Origin: a virus
Direction: 5' to 3' (one strand)
Virus record (IMG/VR): IMGVR_UViG_3300031925_000014
Span: 1 to 27,414 of that record
DNA: 27,414 nt
The position numbers and the translations under genes are program-made. The notes under the pieces were generated by a model that was not told where the DNA came from, did not search any database, and was given only the letters and a program-made list of their open reading frames with translations. Positions 6,048 through 13,629 of this stretch are shown in pieces. Within the stretch, counting starts at the first letter, position 1; every line of letters begins with the position of its first letter.

Positions 6048-6626
6048 ATGAAGAAGTCCGTTAACCGAAAGTCAAAAATAGAGCTGCTGCCAGAAGATAT
6101 TCGTGCGCAACTGAATGTGCTTATTCGCAGTGGTGATATGACCCAGAAGGATATCCGAGACGCTGTCAATCAGATGATTGAGGAAGCCGGGCTTCCCGAC
6201 GATGCCAAACTCAGTCGAACCGGATTTAACCGCTATGCAAAGCGCATGGAGGATATGGGCCAACGATTACGCCAGTCTCGCGAAGTTGCGGAAGTGTGGA
6301 TCACAAAACTTGGAGAAGCACCAACCTCTGATGTGGGTAAGTTACTGCAAGAGTTTGTGCGCACGATGGCGTTCGAAACCTCGATGCGTTTGATGGAAGA
6401 CGCGGATGAGAAACAAGAAGTGATCCCACCAAAAGCGCTTAACCAGTTAGCTCTTGTTGTTCAGCGTATCGAGCAGGCTTCCATGACCAGTCATAAAGTT
6501 GAGAAAGAAATCCGCGCTGCCTATGCGGCAGAGGCGGCAGAGAAAACGGAAGCGGTTGCCAAGAAGGCAGGATTGACGGCTGACACAGTGAAGATGCTGA
6601 AAGCAGAGCTGTTAGGGATTGCCTAA
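6048..6626 (+). CDS. DUF3486 family protein (Mu gp27-like), probable small terminase
   Basis: The 192-residue product is almost entirely helical. The N-terminus (SKIELLPEDIRAQLNVLIRSG then TQKDIRDAVNQMIEEAGLP) has the helix-turn-helix-like pattern of DUF3486, and the middle holds FNRYAKRMEDMG. In Mu-like phages this gene lies directly before the large terminase and is thought to be the small subunit that recognises the DNA end to be packaged. Its stop overlaps the terminase ATG by one base. Family and position agree. Confidence 0.88.
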   Translation: MKKSVNRKSKIELLPEDIRAQLNVLIRSGDMTQKDIRDAVNQMIEEAGLPDDAKLSRTGFNRYAKRMEDMGQRLRQSREVAEVWITKLGEAPTSDVGKLLQEFVRTMAFETSMRLMEDADEKQEVIPPKALNQLALVVQRIEQASMTSHKVEKEIRAAYAAEAAEKTEAVAKKAGLTADTVKMLKAELLGIA

Positions 6627-8173
6627 TGACTGAGTTATCTGATGTAAACAAAATGACCGAAGGCATCCTTGTTGAGTTCGACAAGGATGAGCTTTTGCTT
6701 GGCTATCAAAAGCGTTGGATAGCGGATGACTCTGTACTCAAGATTGCTGAGAAGTCGCGGCGTACAGGTTTGACGTTTGCCGAGGCGGCGGACTCATCTC
6801 TCACTGCGGGAGCGGCCAAGGGCGAAGGCGGCTCTAACGTTTTCTATGTCGGTTCGAACAAAGAAATGGCGCGCGAATTTATTGATGCCGTTGGCCTCTG
6901 GGCCAAGATATTTGATAAGGCCGCTGGAGAGGTTCAGGAAGAAGTTATCAACAATGAAGACAAGGACATCCTCACCTTTGTTATTTACTTCGAATCGGGC
7001 TTTAAGGTTCAGGCGTTATCAAGTAACCCTTCCAACCTTCGTGGTATGCAGGGCACAGTTATCATCGATGAGGCGGCGTTTCATGATCGCCTCGCAGAGG
7101 TGCTAAAAGCGGCGCTCGCACTCACGATGTGGGGTGCTAAAGTTCGACTTATCTCAACCCATAACGGCGTTGGTAACCTTTTCAATCAACTCATTCTAGA
7201 TAGCCGCGCAGGACGTAAGCGCTACTCCATTCATACAATAACGCTCGACGATGCCTGTGCTGAGGGGTTGTATAAGCGCATTTGTCAGATACAGAAGGTG
7301 GAATGGACGCAAGAGAAAGAGGATGAGTGGAAGGCGAACTTGCTCAAAGACACGGCAACAAAAGAGGATGCTCTGGAAGAATATTATTGCGTACCTAAAG
7401 CCTCAAGCGGTCAATATATCCCTATGGTTTTGATTGAGGCTGCAATGAAGCTAGGCGCGCCTATTTTAGAGATAGAGGCGCCAGATGGTTTTATGGAGTG
7501 GCCAGAAGGTGCGCGACATATCTTTATTCAGCACTGGTGCACCACTGTTCTCCAGCCGGAAATTGACAGGCTTGACTCGCGCCATAGTCACTCGTTCGGC
7601 GAAGACTTTGCGCGCAAGGGGGACTTGTCTCAGTTTGTGCCTCTCGCTCAGCGCAAGGATTTAACCAAGTACGTACCATTTTTTGTAGAGCTGAGAAATA
7701 TGCCCTACAAATCCCAAGAGCAAGTGCTTTTTTATTTGTTGGATAGGTTGCCTCGCAAGCGTGGCATGGCGTTCGATGCAACGGGCAATGGTGGCTATTT
7801 GGCAGAGTCAGCGGCTTTGAGATACGGCACCGAAATGGTGGCGCAAGTTAACTTAAACGAACCTTGGTATCGTGAGTGGATGCCAAAACTTAAGGCGCAG
7901 TTTGAAAGCCAGAATATTGAAATTCCAAGGCACGAGAATGTGCGCGATGACTTATGCCAAATTCAAGTAATCAACGGCGTACCGAAAATTGATAAAGGCA
8001 AAACAAAGGGTTCTGATGGTAAGCAGAGGCATGGCGATTTCGCTGTTGCTCTGGCAATGGCAGAGCGTGCCAGCTGGATGGAAGGCAGTGCCATCGAGTT
8101 TACCCCTATCCCTGCCAAAGCCGATATTGACGAAGATGACGAATACCACGCATTTGAACGCGGGGCATGGTGA
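6626..8173 (+). CDS. Terminase large subunit (Mu gp28-like)
   Basis: This 515-residue packaging motor has an N-terminal ATPase and a C-terminal RNase H-like nuclease. An atypical Walker A sits at KSRRTGLT (43-50), Walker B at VIIDE (145-149), and the coupling motif STHNG follows. In the nuclease domain the acidic residues are visible in GEDFARKGDLS (D327), FDATGNGG (D384) and HGDFAVALAMA (D471). It cuts and pumps phage DNA into proheads. In Mu-like phages packaging is headful from integrated copies, so flanking host DNA is carried. It lies between gp27 and the portal gene, in the Mu order. Confidence 0.93.
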   Translation: MTELSDVNKMTEGILVEFDKDELLLGYQKRWIADDSVLKIAEKSRRTGLTFAEAADSSLTAGAAKGEGGSNVFYVGSNKEMAREFIDAVGLWAKIFDKAAGEVQEEVINNEDKDILTFVIYFESGFKVQALSSNPSNLRGMQGTVIIDEAAFHDRLAEVLKAALALTMWGAKVRLISTHNGVGNLFNQLILDSRAGRKRYSIHTITLDDACAEGLYKRICQIQKVEWTQEKEDEWKANLLKDTATKEDALEEYYCVPKASSGQYIPMVLIEAAMKLGAPILEIEAPDGFMEWPEGARHIFIQHWCTTVLQPEIDRLDSRHSHSFGEDFARKGDLSQFVPLAQRKDLTKYVPFFVELRNMPYKSQEQVLFYLLDRLPRKRGMAFDATGNGGYLAESAALRYGTEMVAQVNLNEPWYREWMPKLKAQFESQNIEIPRHENVRDDLCQIQVINGVPKIDKGKTKGSDGKQRHGDFAVALAMAERASWMEGSAIEFTPIPAKADIDEDDEYHAFERGAW

Positions 8174-8175
8174 CT

Positions 8176-9753
8176 ATGAATAAACGAATCTCAACCATTG
8201 TAGATATTTGGGGGCGTCCGATTGAATCAGATGTTTTTGTTGAGCCTCAAACGCAATCAGATGCTAAGTTGGGCCAGCTGCATCGACAATACGCCGACCA
8301 CCCTTCATCAGGGCTAACGCCTGCGCGTTTGGCGTCCATTATGCGAGATGCCGAACAAGGCGATCTTAAGGCTCAGTGCGAGCTCGCCGAAGATATGGAA
8401 GAAAAAGATGCTCATATCCAGAGCGAAATAGGCAAGCGCCGCATGGCCTTGCAGGGTGTGGAGTGGAATGTGAAACCGCCGCGCAACGCTACCGCAACAG
8501 AGCAGCGAGACGCGGACATGATTCAAGAAGTTCTCGAAGATGCCACTTGGCTTGAGGATGCAATTTTTGATCTTAGTGATGCGACCTTAAAAAGTTTCTC
8601 CAATCTTGAGATTGAATGGGATTATCAGCAAGGCACGCATTACATCGAGAATGTGCACTATCGCGATCCATCTTGGTTTAAGACGCACCCAGAAAACCGC
8701 GATGAGCTGCGCCTCATCGATGGCAGCTATGAAGGCGCAGCGCTTCAGCCTTTCGGTTGGATTAGCCATACTGCAAAAGCAAAGAGTGGCTATTTGTCAC
8801 GAAGAGGTTTGGTGCGTGTTCTGGCGTGGCCGTTTCTGTTTAAAAACTACAGTGTGCGAGACTTGGCTGAGTTTCTCGAAATTTATGGATTGCCTATTCG
8901 TTTGGGCAAATACCCAGAGGGAGCAACCGAGAAAGAAAAGGCAACACTGCTTCGTGCGGTCATGAGCATCGGCCATAATGCGGGCGGCATTATTCCGAAA
9001 GGGATGGATATCGATTTTCAAAACGCGGCAGACGGCCAGTCTGACCCGTTTATGGCAATGATGACGTGGTGTGAGAAATCACAGTCCAAGGCTATTCTCG
9101 GCGGTACGCTCACTTCGCAAGCGGACGGAAAGACAAGCACCAACGCGCTAGGCAATGTGCACAACGAGGTGCGCACTGAAATCCGCAATTTCGATTTAAT
9201 GCGCTTGGCTCAAACGTTAACGCGCGATGTGATTTATCCGCTCTATGCACTGAACGGCAAGAGCTATCAGCACCCTCGCCGTCACCCTAGGCTGGAATTC
9301 GAAATTGCTGAGCCAGAAGACGTTAAAGCGCTCTCTGATTCTTTACCAGGCTTGGTGAATTTGGGCATGCGCATTCCGCTGCAATGGCTGCACGATAAAA
9401 CGCAAATACCAATGGCAAAAGACGGTGAGCCAGCGCTTGGTTCGCCACGAGCGCTAGAGGCAAAATCCAATCCATCAGCACCCGTAGCAACGGCCAAGCT
9501 AAGCGCCGAGATTGAAACGGATGTGAATGATGAGCAAATAAAGCGCCTTCGCTCTGATGCTGCGCCGCTACTCGATGAGATACTTGAGCCAGTGCGCGAG
9601 ATGGTTGAGGGTGCAACATCGCTCTCTGCGCTGCGCGATGACATTCTTTCATTGCAAGGCGTGATCGGTATTGACCTGCTGGCAGATGAAATGGCAAAGG
9701 CCATGGCGGCAGCTGAGCTGGCAGGCATCAGCGATGTAGAGGATGGTATCTGA
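8176..9753 (+). CDS. DUF935 family portal protein (Mu gp29-like)
   Basis: The 525-residue product has the DUF935 pattern: IVDIWGRPI at the start, then EEKDAHIQSEIGKRRMAL, WDYQQG, and the region of GLPIRLGKYPEGA through GTLTSQADG. This is the portal protein that forms the dodecameric ring for DNA entry and exit. I prefer the ATG at 8176 to the one at 8167 because GGGG at 8162-8165 is then at a useful distance; the longer form adds three residues. The C-terminal region carries AKLSA at residues 440-444, the pentapeptide pattern repeated in the protease gene. The stop overlaps the next ATG by one base. Confidence 0.92.
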   Translation: MNKRISTIVDIWGRPIESDVFVEPQTQSDAKLGQLHRQYADHPSSGLTPARLASIMRDAEQGDLKAQCELAEDMEEKDAHIQSEIGKRRMALQGVEWNVKPPRNATATEQRDADMIQEVLEDATWLEDAIFDLSDATLKSFSNLEIEWDYQQGTHYIENVHYRDPSWFKTHPENRDELRLIDGSYEGAALQPFGWISHTAKAKSGYLSRRGLVRVLAWPFLFKNYSVRDLAEFLEIYGLPIRLGKYPEGATEKEKATLLRAVMSIGHNAGGIIPKGMDIDFQNAADGQSDPFMAMMTWCEKSQSKAILGGTLTSQADGKTSTNALGNVHNEVRTEIRNFDLMRLAQTLTRDVIYPLYALNGKSYQHPRRHPRLEFEIAEPEDVKALSDSLPGLVNLGMRIPLQWLHDKTQIPMAKDGEPALGSPRALEAKSNPSAPVATAKLSAEIETDVNDEQIKRLRSDAAPLLDEILEPVREMVEGATSLSALRDDILSLQGVIGIDLLADEMAKAMAAAELAGISDVEDGI

Positions 9754-11156
9754 TGCCAACCCAATACGGCTCGCTACCGTTCTCTGAGCAGATCGACTAC
9801 TTCCGCAGTAAAACTAACGTCACTACGGAGCGTTGGGCGGACATGTGGCAAGAGGCGCATAACCGCAGCTTTACCGTTGCTGGCGCACTGCGTGACGATA
9901 TGCTGGCCGATTTTCGCAAGGCCGTGGATAAGGCCATCAGCGAAGGTAAGTCTTTAAACTGGTTTAAAAGCCAGTTTAACCAGATTGTGAAGCAGTACGG
10001 ATGGGAGCATAAAGGTCAAGCGGATTGGCGTGCTCAGGTGATTTACGAGACCAACCTGCGCCAAAGCTACAGCGCAGGCCGAGAGCAGCAGATAGAGGCG
10101 CTTAAAGGTTCGCGGCCCTACGGCATTTACAAACACAGCGGCAGCGAGCATCCGCGCCTTGACCACCTTTCTTGGGATAATCTTGTCATCCATCTTGACG
10201 ATCCGTGGTGGAAAACGCACACGCCGATCAATGGTTATGGCTGCAAATGCAAGAAGCTCACGGCCAGTAAACGCACGCTAGAGAGGCTTGGGCTTGAAGT
10301 GACAGGTGCGCCAAACGTTGAGTATTACGATTGGGTGGACAAAGTGACCGGAGAGGTTCACAAAGTGCCAAAGGGGATTGACCCAGGTTTTGATTACACA
10401 CCAAAAACCAGCGCGCAGTTAACCAGAAAGGTTCAAGAGGCAGTGGGCGCCAAGCCGCCATTGGCCGATCGCCTTCCTGTTCGCGTGGTTGATGACGCTT
10501 ACTCAACAGTAAAAGGCATCGGCGCTCAGGGTTTGAGTGACTTGCTCTCCTCTCTCGATAGCGAAAGCGTTGCATCACTTCAGGCGTTTATGAGGCGGCA
10601 TGAAGTGAAGACGCTTTTCTTAAAAGCGGGAGAAATGAATGGAAGCAAAAAGGCCGTATCGATTGCAGGTGAGGTAGAGGCTTATTTGCAAAGTGGCGTT
10701 CGCATGCCTGTGGCTAATTACTACACGCGCAATGTTTCAAGAACCAATGGCTTTACAGCCAGAGCCTGGAATCATGTTGTGGTGAAGGCTAAGAGTACCG
10801 ATAACTTTAAATCGGTTGACGCATCTAAGATTGATGCAGCGATAGCGAGTATACTTAAGCAAGATGCCAAGCCCTGGTCTTTCTCTTCCTCTGTACGCGC
10901 TGAGATGAAAAACAATGCAGCAGGCGTAGCATTGACATGGGCACACGAGATAGGCCATCAGGTTTACTACAAGGCAGGAAAGCCAGTATTGAGTGAGGCG
11001 CTACTCTCTCAGGCCATTACCCAATATTCAAGGGCTAATGCTGATGAGTGGTTTGCTGAGCATTATGTGGCTTGGTTGTTTTCGCCAAAAGCGTTGCAGC
11101 AAAGCAAGCCCGATGTGTATGACTTTATTCAGAAAGTAACAGAGAGTGTGAGATGA
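9753..11156 (+). CDS. MuF-type head morphogenesis protein (Mu gp30-like) with C-terminal zinc metallopeptidase-like domain
   Basis: The 467-residue product has two parts. Residues 1 to about 210 are a MuF/SPP1 gp7-type minor head domain, with the conserved HSGSEHPRLDHLSWDN and THTPINGYGCKCKK segments. Residues about 240-467 look unrelated. They include LTWAHEIGHQVYY, a zincin HExxH motif with H398, E399 and H402, and SRANADEWFAEHYVAWL about 30 residues later, offering E432 or E436 as a third zinc ligand. MuF proteins are known carriers of C-terminal toxin or enzyme domains. This domain could be delivered with phage DNA, process virion proteins, or act on host targets. The MuF call is firm; peptidase activity is inferred from motifs only. 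Confidence 0.88.
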   Translation: MPTQYGSLPFSEQIDYFRSKTNVTTERWADMWQEAHNRSFTVAGALRDDMLADFRKAVDKAISEGKSLNWFKSQFNQIVKQYGWEHKGQADWRAQVIYETNLRQSYSAGREQQIEALKGSRPYGIYKHSGSEHPRLDHLSWDNLVIHLDDPWWKTHTPINGYGCKCKKLTASKRTLERLGLEVTGAPNVEYYDWVDKVTGEVHKVPKGIDPGFDYTPKTSAQLTRKVQEAVGAKPPLADRLPVRVVDDAYSTVKGIGAQGLSDLLSSLDSESVASLQAFMRRHEVKTLFLKAGEMNGSKKAVSIAGEVEAYLQSGVRMPVANYYTRNVSRTNGFTARAWNHVVVKAKSTDNFKSVDASKIDAAIASILKQDAKPWSFSSSVRAEMKNNAAGVALTWAHEIGHQVYYKAGKPVLSEALLSQAITQYSRANADEWFAEHYVAWLFSPKALQQSKPDVYDFIQKVTESVR

Positions 11157-11350
11157 GTAATTTAGAAAAGGCGATGACGCTCTTAAACGGCCCCGTTACA
11201 GTTGAAGTGCTTAATGGGCTCGATGCGCTTTGCGCCAGTTCACGCGGTGAAGAAGCAGAGCGCATCGCAGATTTATGGGAAGCAGCTTTGGTGCAGGCCA
11301 GCCAAGAGGTGATTGACGACTACCACGCCGCAGCGCTAGGTGTCGCATAA
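11153..11350 (+). CDS. Small acidic protein after the MuF-peptidase gene (65 aa)
   Basis: The ATGA overlap with the MuF gene (ATG 11153, upstream stop at 11156) implies coupled translation. The product is helical and very acidic, with about 11 Asp/Glu against 3 Lys/Arg, no membrane segment and one cysteine. No family is recognised. Its place directly behind a MuF protein with an enzymatic C-terminal domain suggests a possible inhibitor or immunity partner, but it could equally be an ordinary head accessory protein. Its stop overlaps the gpG-like ATG by one base. Confidence 0.7.
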   Translation: MSNLEKAMTLLNGPVTVEVLNGLDALCASSRGEEAERIADLWEAALVQASQEVIDDYHAAALGVA

Positions 11351-11811
11351 TGGCGGGCGTTCGCTATTCGGTAAGACTCAACGACTCAGAGATACAAAAG
11401 GCTCTAAATCAGCTTATCAAGCGAGGCAGCAATTTAACGCCCGCAATGATGGAGATAGGTGAAGAGCTACTGATTAGCCATGACCAACGTTTTCGCGATC
11501 AAAAGTCGCCAGATGGTGTGCCATGGGCTCCGCTTTCCGAAACAACCAAGTCTCTTAAATCGAAGAATGTCGATACCATACTGGTGTTAAATGGTGTTCT
11601 GAGCGGCACGCTGAATTATCAGGCGTCGTCGGATAACCTTTTGTTTGGCTCTCCGTTAGAGTATGCCGCGACGCATCAGTTTGGCCGTACAACAACGCCA
11701 AATAGCATGATCCCCAACAAGGAGATTCCAGCTCGTCCGTTTCTTGGTGTTGGTGATGGTGATCGAGAAATGATTTTAGAAACCCTATCGGATTATCTTT
11801 TAAATGGGTAG
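11350..11811 (+). CDS. Phage virion morphogenesis protein (Mu gpG-like)
   Basis: The 153-residue product shows the virion morphogenesis family pattern: an N-terminal helical part, FRDQKSPDGVPWAPLSETT around residues 46-66, LEYAATHQFGR at 111-121, and IPARPFLGV near the end. Family members act in late head or tail completion; Mu gpG is involved in tail/head joining. The start overlaps the preceding stop by one base. It is the last gene before the 245-base gap that precedes protease gene I. Confidence 0.9.
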   Translation: MAGVRYSVRLNDSEIQKALNQLIKRGSNLTPAMMEIGEELLISHDQRFRDQKSPDGVPWAPLSETTKSLKSKNVDTILVLNGVLSGTLNYQASSDNLLFGSPLEYAATHQFGRTTTPNSMIPNKEIPARPFLGVGDGDREMILETLSDYLLNG

Positions 11812-11875
11812 AATCGCTCTAATCGATTCTAAGCGTGTTTGATTTGTGTGTTGATACAATCAGACCAATAAAAAA

Positions 11876-11914
11876 GTTTAAACGAATCTGACGCGATTTA
11901 AACACTGTTTAAAC
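11876..11914. repeat. Three TTTAAAC palindromic repeats at helical spacing
   Basis: GTTTAAAC at 11876-11883, ATTTAAAC at 11896-11903 and GTTTAAAC at 11907-11914. The first and third are perfect 8-bp palindromes. Centres are 20 and 11 bases apart, close to two turns and one turn of the helix, so bound dimers would lie on the same DNA face. A possible operator for an unknown regulator. Confidence 0.5.
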
Positions 11915-11981
11915 TGGGTTGCACCATGTATTTTTGCTCGCGTTCCTCCTTATCCAGATAAATTCCTCAAAAACTACTAAT

Positions 11982-12005
11982 ACGGCTCAATTTGGGCCGT
12001 TTTTT
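11982..12005 (+). terminator. Intrinsic terminator upstream of gene I
   Basis: ACGGCTC at 11982-11988 pairs with GGGCCGT at 11994-12000 (one G-U) around AATTT, followed by a T-run through 12005. It would end transcription arriving from the packaging genes and separates it from the I transcription unit. Confidence 0.75.
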
Positions 12006-12056
12006 GTTTTGTCCAAAATAGTCACTGTTAGCCAAGACTTTTAACCGGACAATCAC

Positions 12057-13193
12057 ATGAAGAAAAACCAACTTCCCCTTGCTGTTTTAAGTGCTAGCGC
12101 ATTTGCTGGCTTTGCTACGTTGTCGGCGTCTCTTGATGTTGAAGATGACGGTTGGTATCAGCTTCTTCCTGCTGGCAAGTTTAAAGCGCGTGATGGTCGT
12201 CCTCATGATACGGAAGATGGTTATTGGCATTTGGATGCGGAATCGGCAGCGGCATTGATTGCGGCGACTAAATCCACATCAGATAAAGTGCTTATCGATT
12301 ACGAACACGCCACGCTGCGTGCCAAAGAAACCGGAGCGTCTGCCCCTGCGGCGGCTTGGCTTTCAAGCAGTGATATCGAATGGCGTGAAGGAAAGGGTTT
12401 ATACATCCGTCCTTCTTGGACAGAAAAAGCCCAGCATCACATCGACGCAAAAGAGTATGCGTTTCTTTCTGCGGTATTCCCTTATGACAAATCCGGTCGC
12501 CCTTTGTTGCTGCGCATGGCGGCAATTACCAATGACCCAGGCTTAATTGGCCTTGAGCCGATTGCTGAGCTGGCGGCGGATTTTAATCTCAGTTTTTATC
12601 ACCCAAAAGGTTCCATCAATCTGTATGGACAAACGGAGGACTATCTCGTGAATGAGTTGCTGAAAAAGTTGCTCGCCAAAGTCGGCATTGATGTGCCAGA
12701 AGACGGCGAGCTTACGCAGGAGCAGCAAACCGCTGCGCTCTCTGCGATCGATGCGTTAAAGACAAAGGCCGACACTGCCGAGTCGCTACAAACGCAAGTG
12801 GCGGAGCTTTCTGCGCGTGATGGCGTTGATTTAACCAAGTTCGTTCCAGTTGAAGCTTACAACGCGATGGTTAGTCAAGTTGCTGTGCTTTCTGCCGCCT
12901 CTTCGGAAATGTCGCTTGAAAAAGTGATGGCTGATGCAAAAGCCGAAGGCAAGGTGATTGAATCGGAAATCGAATACCTAACCCAGTTCGGTCAGCAGCA
13001 AGGCGTCGCGGCACTTTCTGCGATGCTTGAAAAGCGCCCTGCGATTGCTGCGCTAACTGCAAAGCAAACCAAAACACAAACGCCGCCAGCGGATCATCAA
13101 AAGAAAGATGGTGATCTGTCTCAAGAAGAACTTGCCGTACTGAGCGCAACGGGTTTAACCCAAGAGCAGTACTTGGCAGCAAAAGAAGGATAA
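12057..13193 (+). CDS. Mu gpI-like head maturation protease with C-terminal scaffold region
   Basis: The 378-residue product belongs to the Mu I protease/scaffold family: DDGWYQLLPAGKFKARDGRP at 30-49, LIDYEHATLRA at 79-89, and the conserved AFLSAVFPYD and ITNDPGLIG segments. The N-terminal half is the protease and the helical, charged C-terminal half (from about 198) is the scaffold. It acts inside proheads, degrading scaffold and trimming head proteins. The pentapeptide A-x-L-S-A occurs eight times (starting at residues 9, 20, 135, 226, 249, 276, 318 and 360), with an AALTA variant at 331. The start has only a weak CCGGAC upstream. An internal start at 12648 can make scaffold alone. Confidence 0.92.
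   Translation: MKKNQLPLAVLSASAFAGFATLSASLDVEDDGWYQLLPAGKFKARDGRPHDTEDGYWHLDAESAAALIAATKSTSDKVLIDYEHATLRAKETGASAPAAAWLSSSDIEWREGKGLYIRPSWTEKAQHHIDAKEYAFLSAVFPYDKSGRPLLLRMAAITNDPGLIGLEPIAELAADFNLSFYHPKGSINLYGQTEDYLVNELLKKLLAKVGIDVPEDGELTQEQQTAALSAIDALKTKADTAESLQTQVAELSARDGVDLTKFVPVEAYNAMVSQVAVLSAASSEMSLEKVMADAKAEGKVIESEIEYLTQFGQQQGVAALSAMLEKRPAIAALTAKQTKTQTPPADHQKKDGDLSQEELAVLSATGLTQEQYLAAKEG
12648..13193 (+). CDS. Internal in-frame scaffold protein (Mu gpZ-like)
   Basis: A GTG at 12648, codon 198 of the protease frame, is preceded by GGAGG at 12635-12639 with 8 bases between, a better ribosome binding site than that of the full-length gene. The product would be 181 residues starting (fM)NELLKKLLAKVGIDVPEDG, helical and charged, which is exactly the scaffold half. 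Mu makes its scaffold gpZ from the 3' part of gene I, so this internal start is the expected equivalent. Inferred from sequence and the Mu parallel. Confidence 0.7.
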   Translation: MNELLKKLLAKVGIDVPEDGELTQEQQTAALSAIDALKTKADTAESLQTQVAELSARDGVDLTKFVPVEAYNAMVSQVAVLSAASSEMSLEKVMADAKAEGKVIESEIEYLTQFGQQQGVAALSAMLEKRPAIAALTAKQTKTQTPPADHQKKDGDLSQEELAVLSATGLTQEQYLAAKEG

Positions 13194-13199
13194 GCCGTC

Positions 13200-13589
13200 A
13201 TGAGCTCAGTTTATGCACGTCGCGCTGGCATTAAGCGCGCCTACCCTATGAAAGCCTCGGTCAAGATTGGTGCTGTGAATCCGGTGTTCTTGCTGGCTGG
13301 TTTGGCGGTTCCTTTCGCCTCTGCCGATGGCACGGCAAAGTTTGCAGGTATCGCAACCTTTGAAAAGGACAATGTGGGTGCCGATGGTGAATTGTGGGTT
13401 GAAGTTGAGCATCAAGAGTTTGCTCTCGTCAACTCTGGTGATGTGGTGAACGCAAGCGTAGGCAGTACGGCTTACTTTGCGAGTGCGACGTCTGTCTCCA
13501 TCGACAGCAGCACAGACTCTCGCCCAGTCGCAGGCATCATCACCCAGCTTGAAGGTGATCTTGTGTGGATTAGTCCTGCCGTGGCGTAA
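13200..13589 (+). CDS. Head decoration-like protein (Mu gp33 position)
   Basis: The 129-residue product is beta-rich, with FLLAGLAVPFASADGTAKFAGIATF-type strands and a C-terminal RPVAGIITQLEGDLVWISPAVA, resembling DUF2190-type capsid cement proteins, though I am not certain of that family. It lies 6 bases after the protease/scaffold gene and 40 bases before the major head gene, where Mu has gp33. A role in stabilising the capsid surface is plausible. No close start alternative; the upstream site is weak. Confidence 0.7.
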   Translation: MSSVYARRAGIKRAYPMKASVKIGAVNPVFLLAGLAVPFASADGTAKFAGIATFEKDNVGADGELWVEVEHQEFALVNSGDVVNASVGSTAYFASATSVSIDSSTDSRPVAGIITQLEGDLVWISPAVA

Positions 13590-13629
13590 GCCTTGGCAGT
13601 TTCAGATTACGTAGCGTAGGAGCTATCAA

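Larger units (their letters stand above)
11812..12056 (+). promoter_or_regulatory. Intergenic regulatory region before protease gene I (Mu PI position)
   Basis: This 245-base AT-rich gap has no convincing gene. It holds a weak 7-bp stem at 11810-11830, three TTTAAAC-type palindromes at 11876-11914, a terminator at 11982-12005, and 51 bases leading to the I start. In Mu the late promoter PI lies just upstream of gene I, so a Mor/C-activated promoter is expected here. I see no good sigma70 -35/-10 pair, which fits an activator-dependent promoter. Confidence 0.5.

Noticed and set aside
9282-9764. Long minus-strand frame of 160 codons across the end of the portal gene
   Set aside because: It lies opposite a well-conserved gene, is serine-rich as expected from the complement of this codon usage, and has no ribosome binding site or gene neighbours.
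9955-9985. Inverted repeat around AAACTGG ... CCAGTTT with nearby TTTAAA in the MuF gene
   Set aside because: It encodes SLNWFKSQFN in a conserved coding region and has no non-coding context. Most likely chance, and not related to the GTTTAAAC array.
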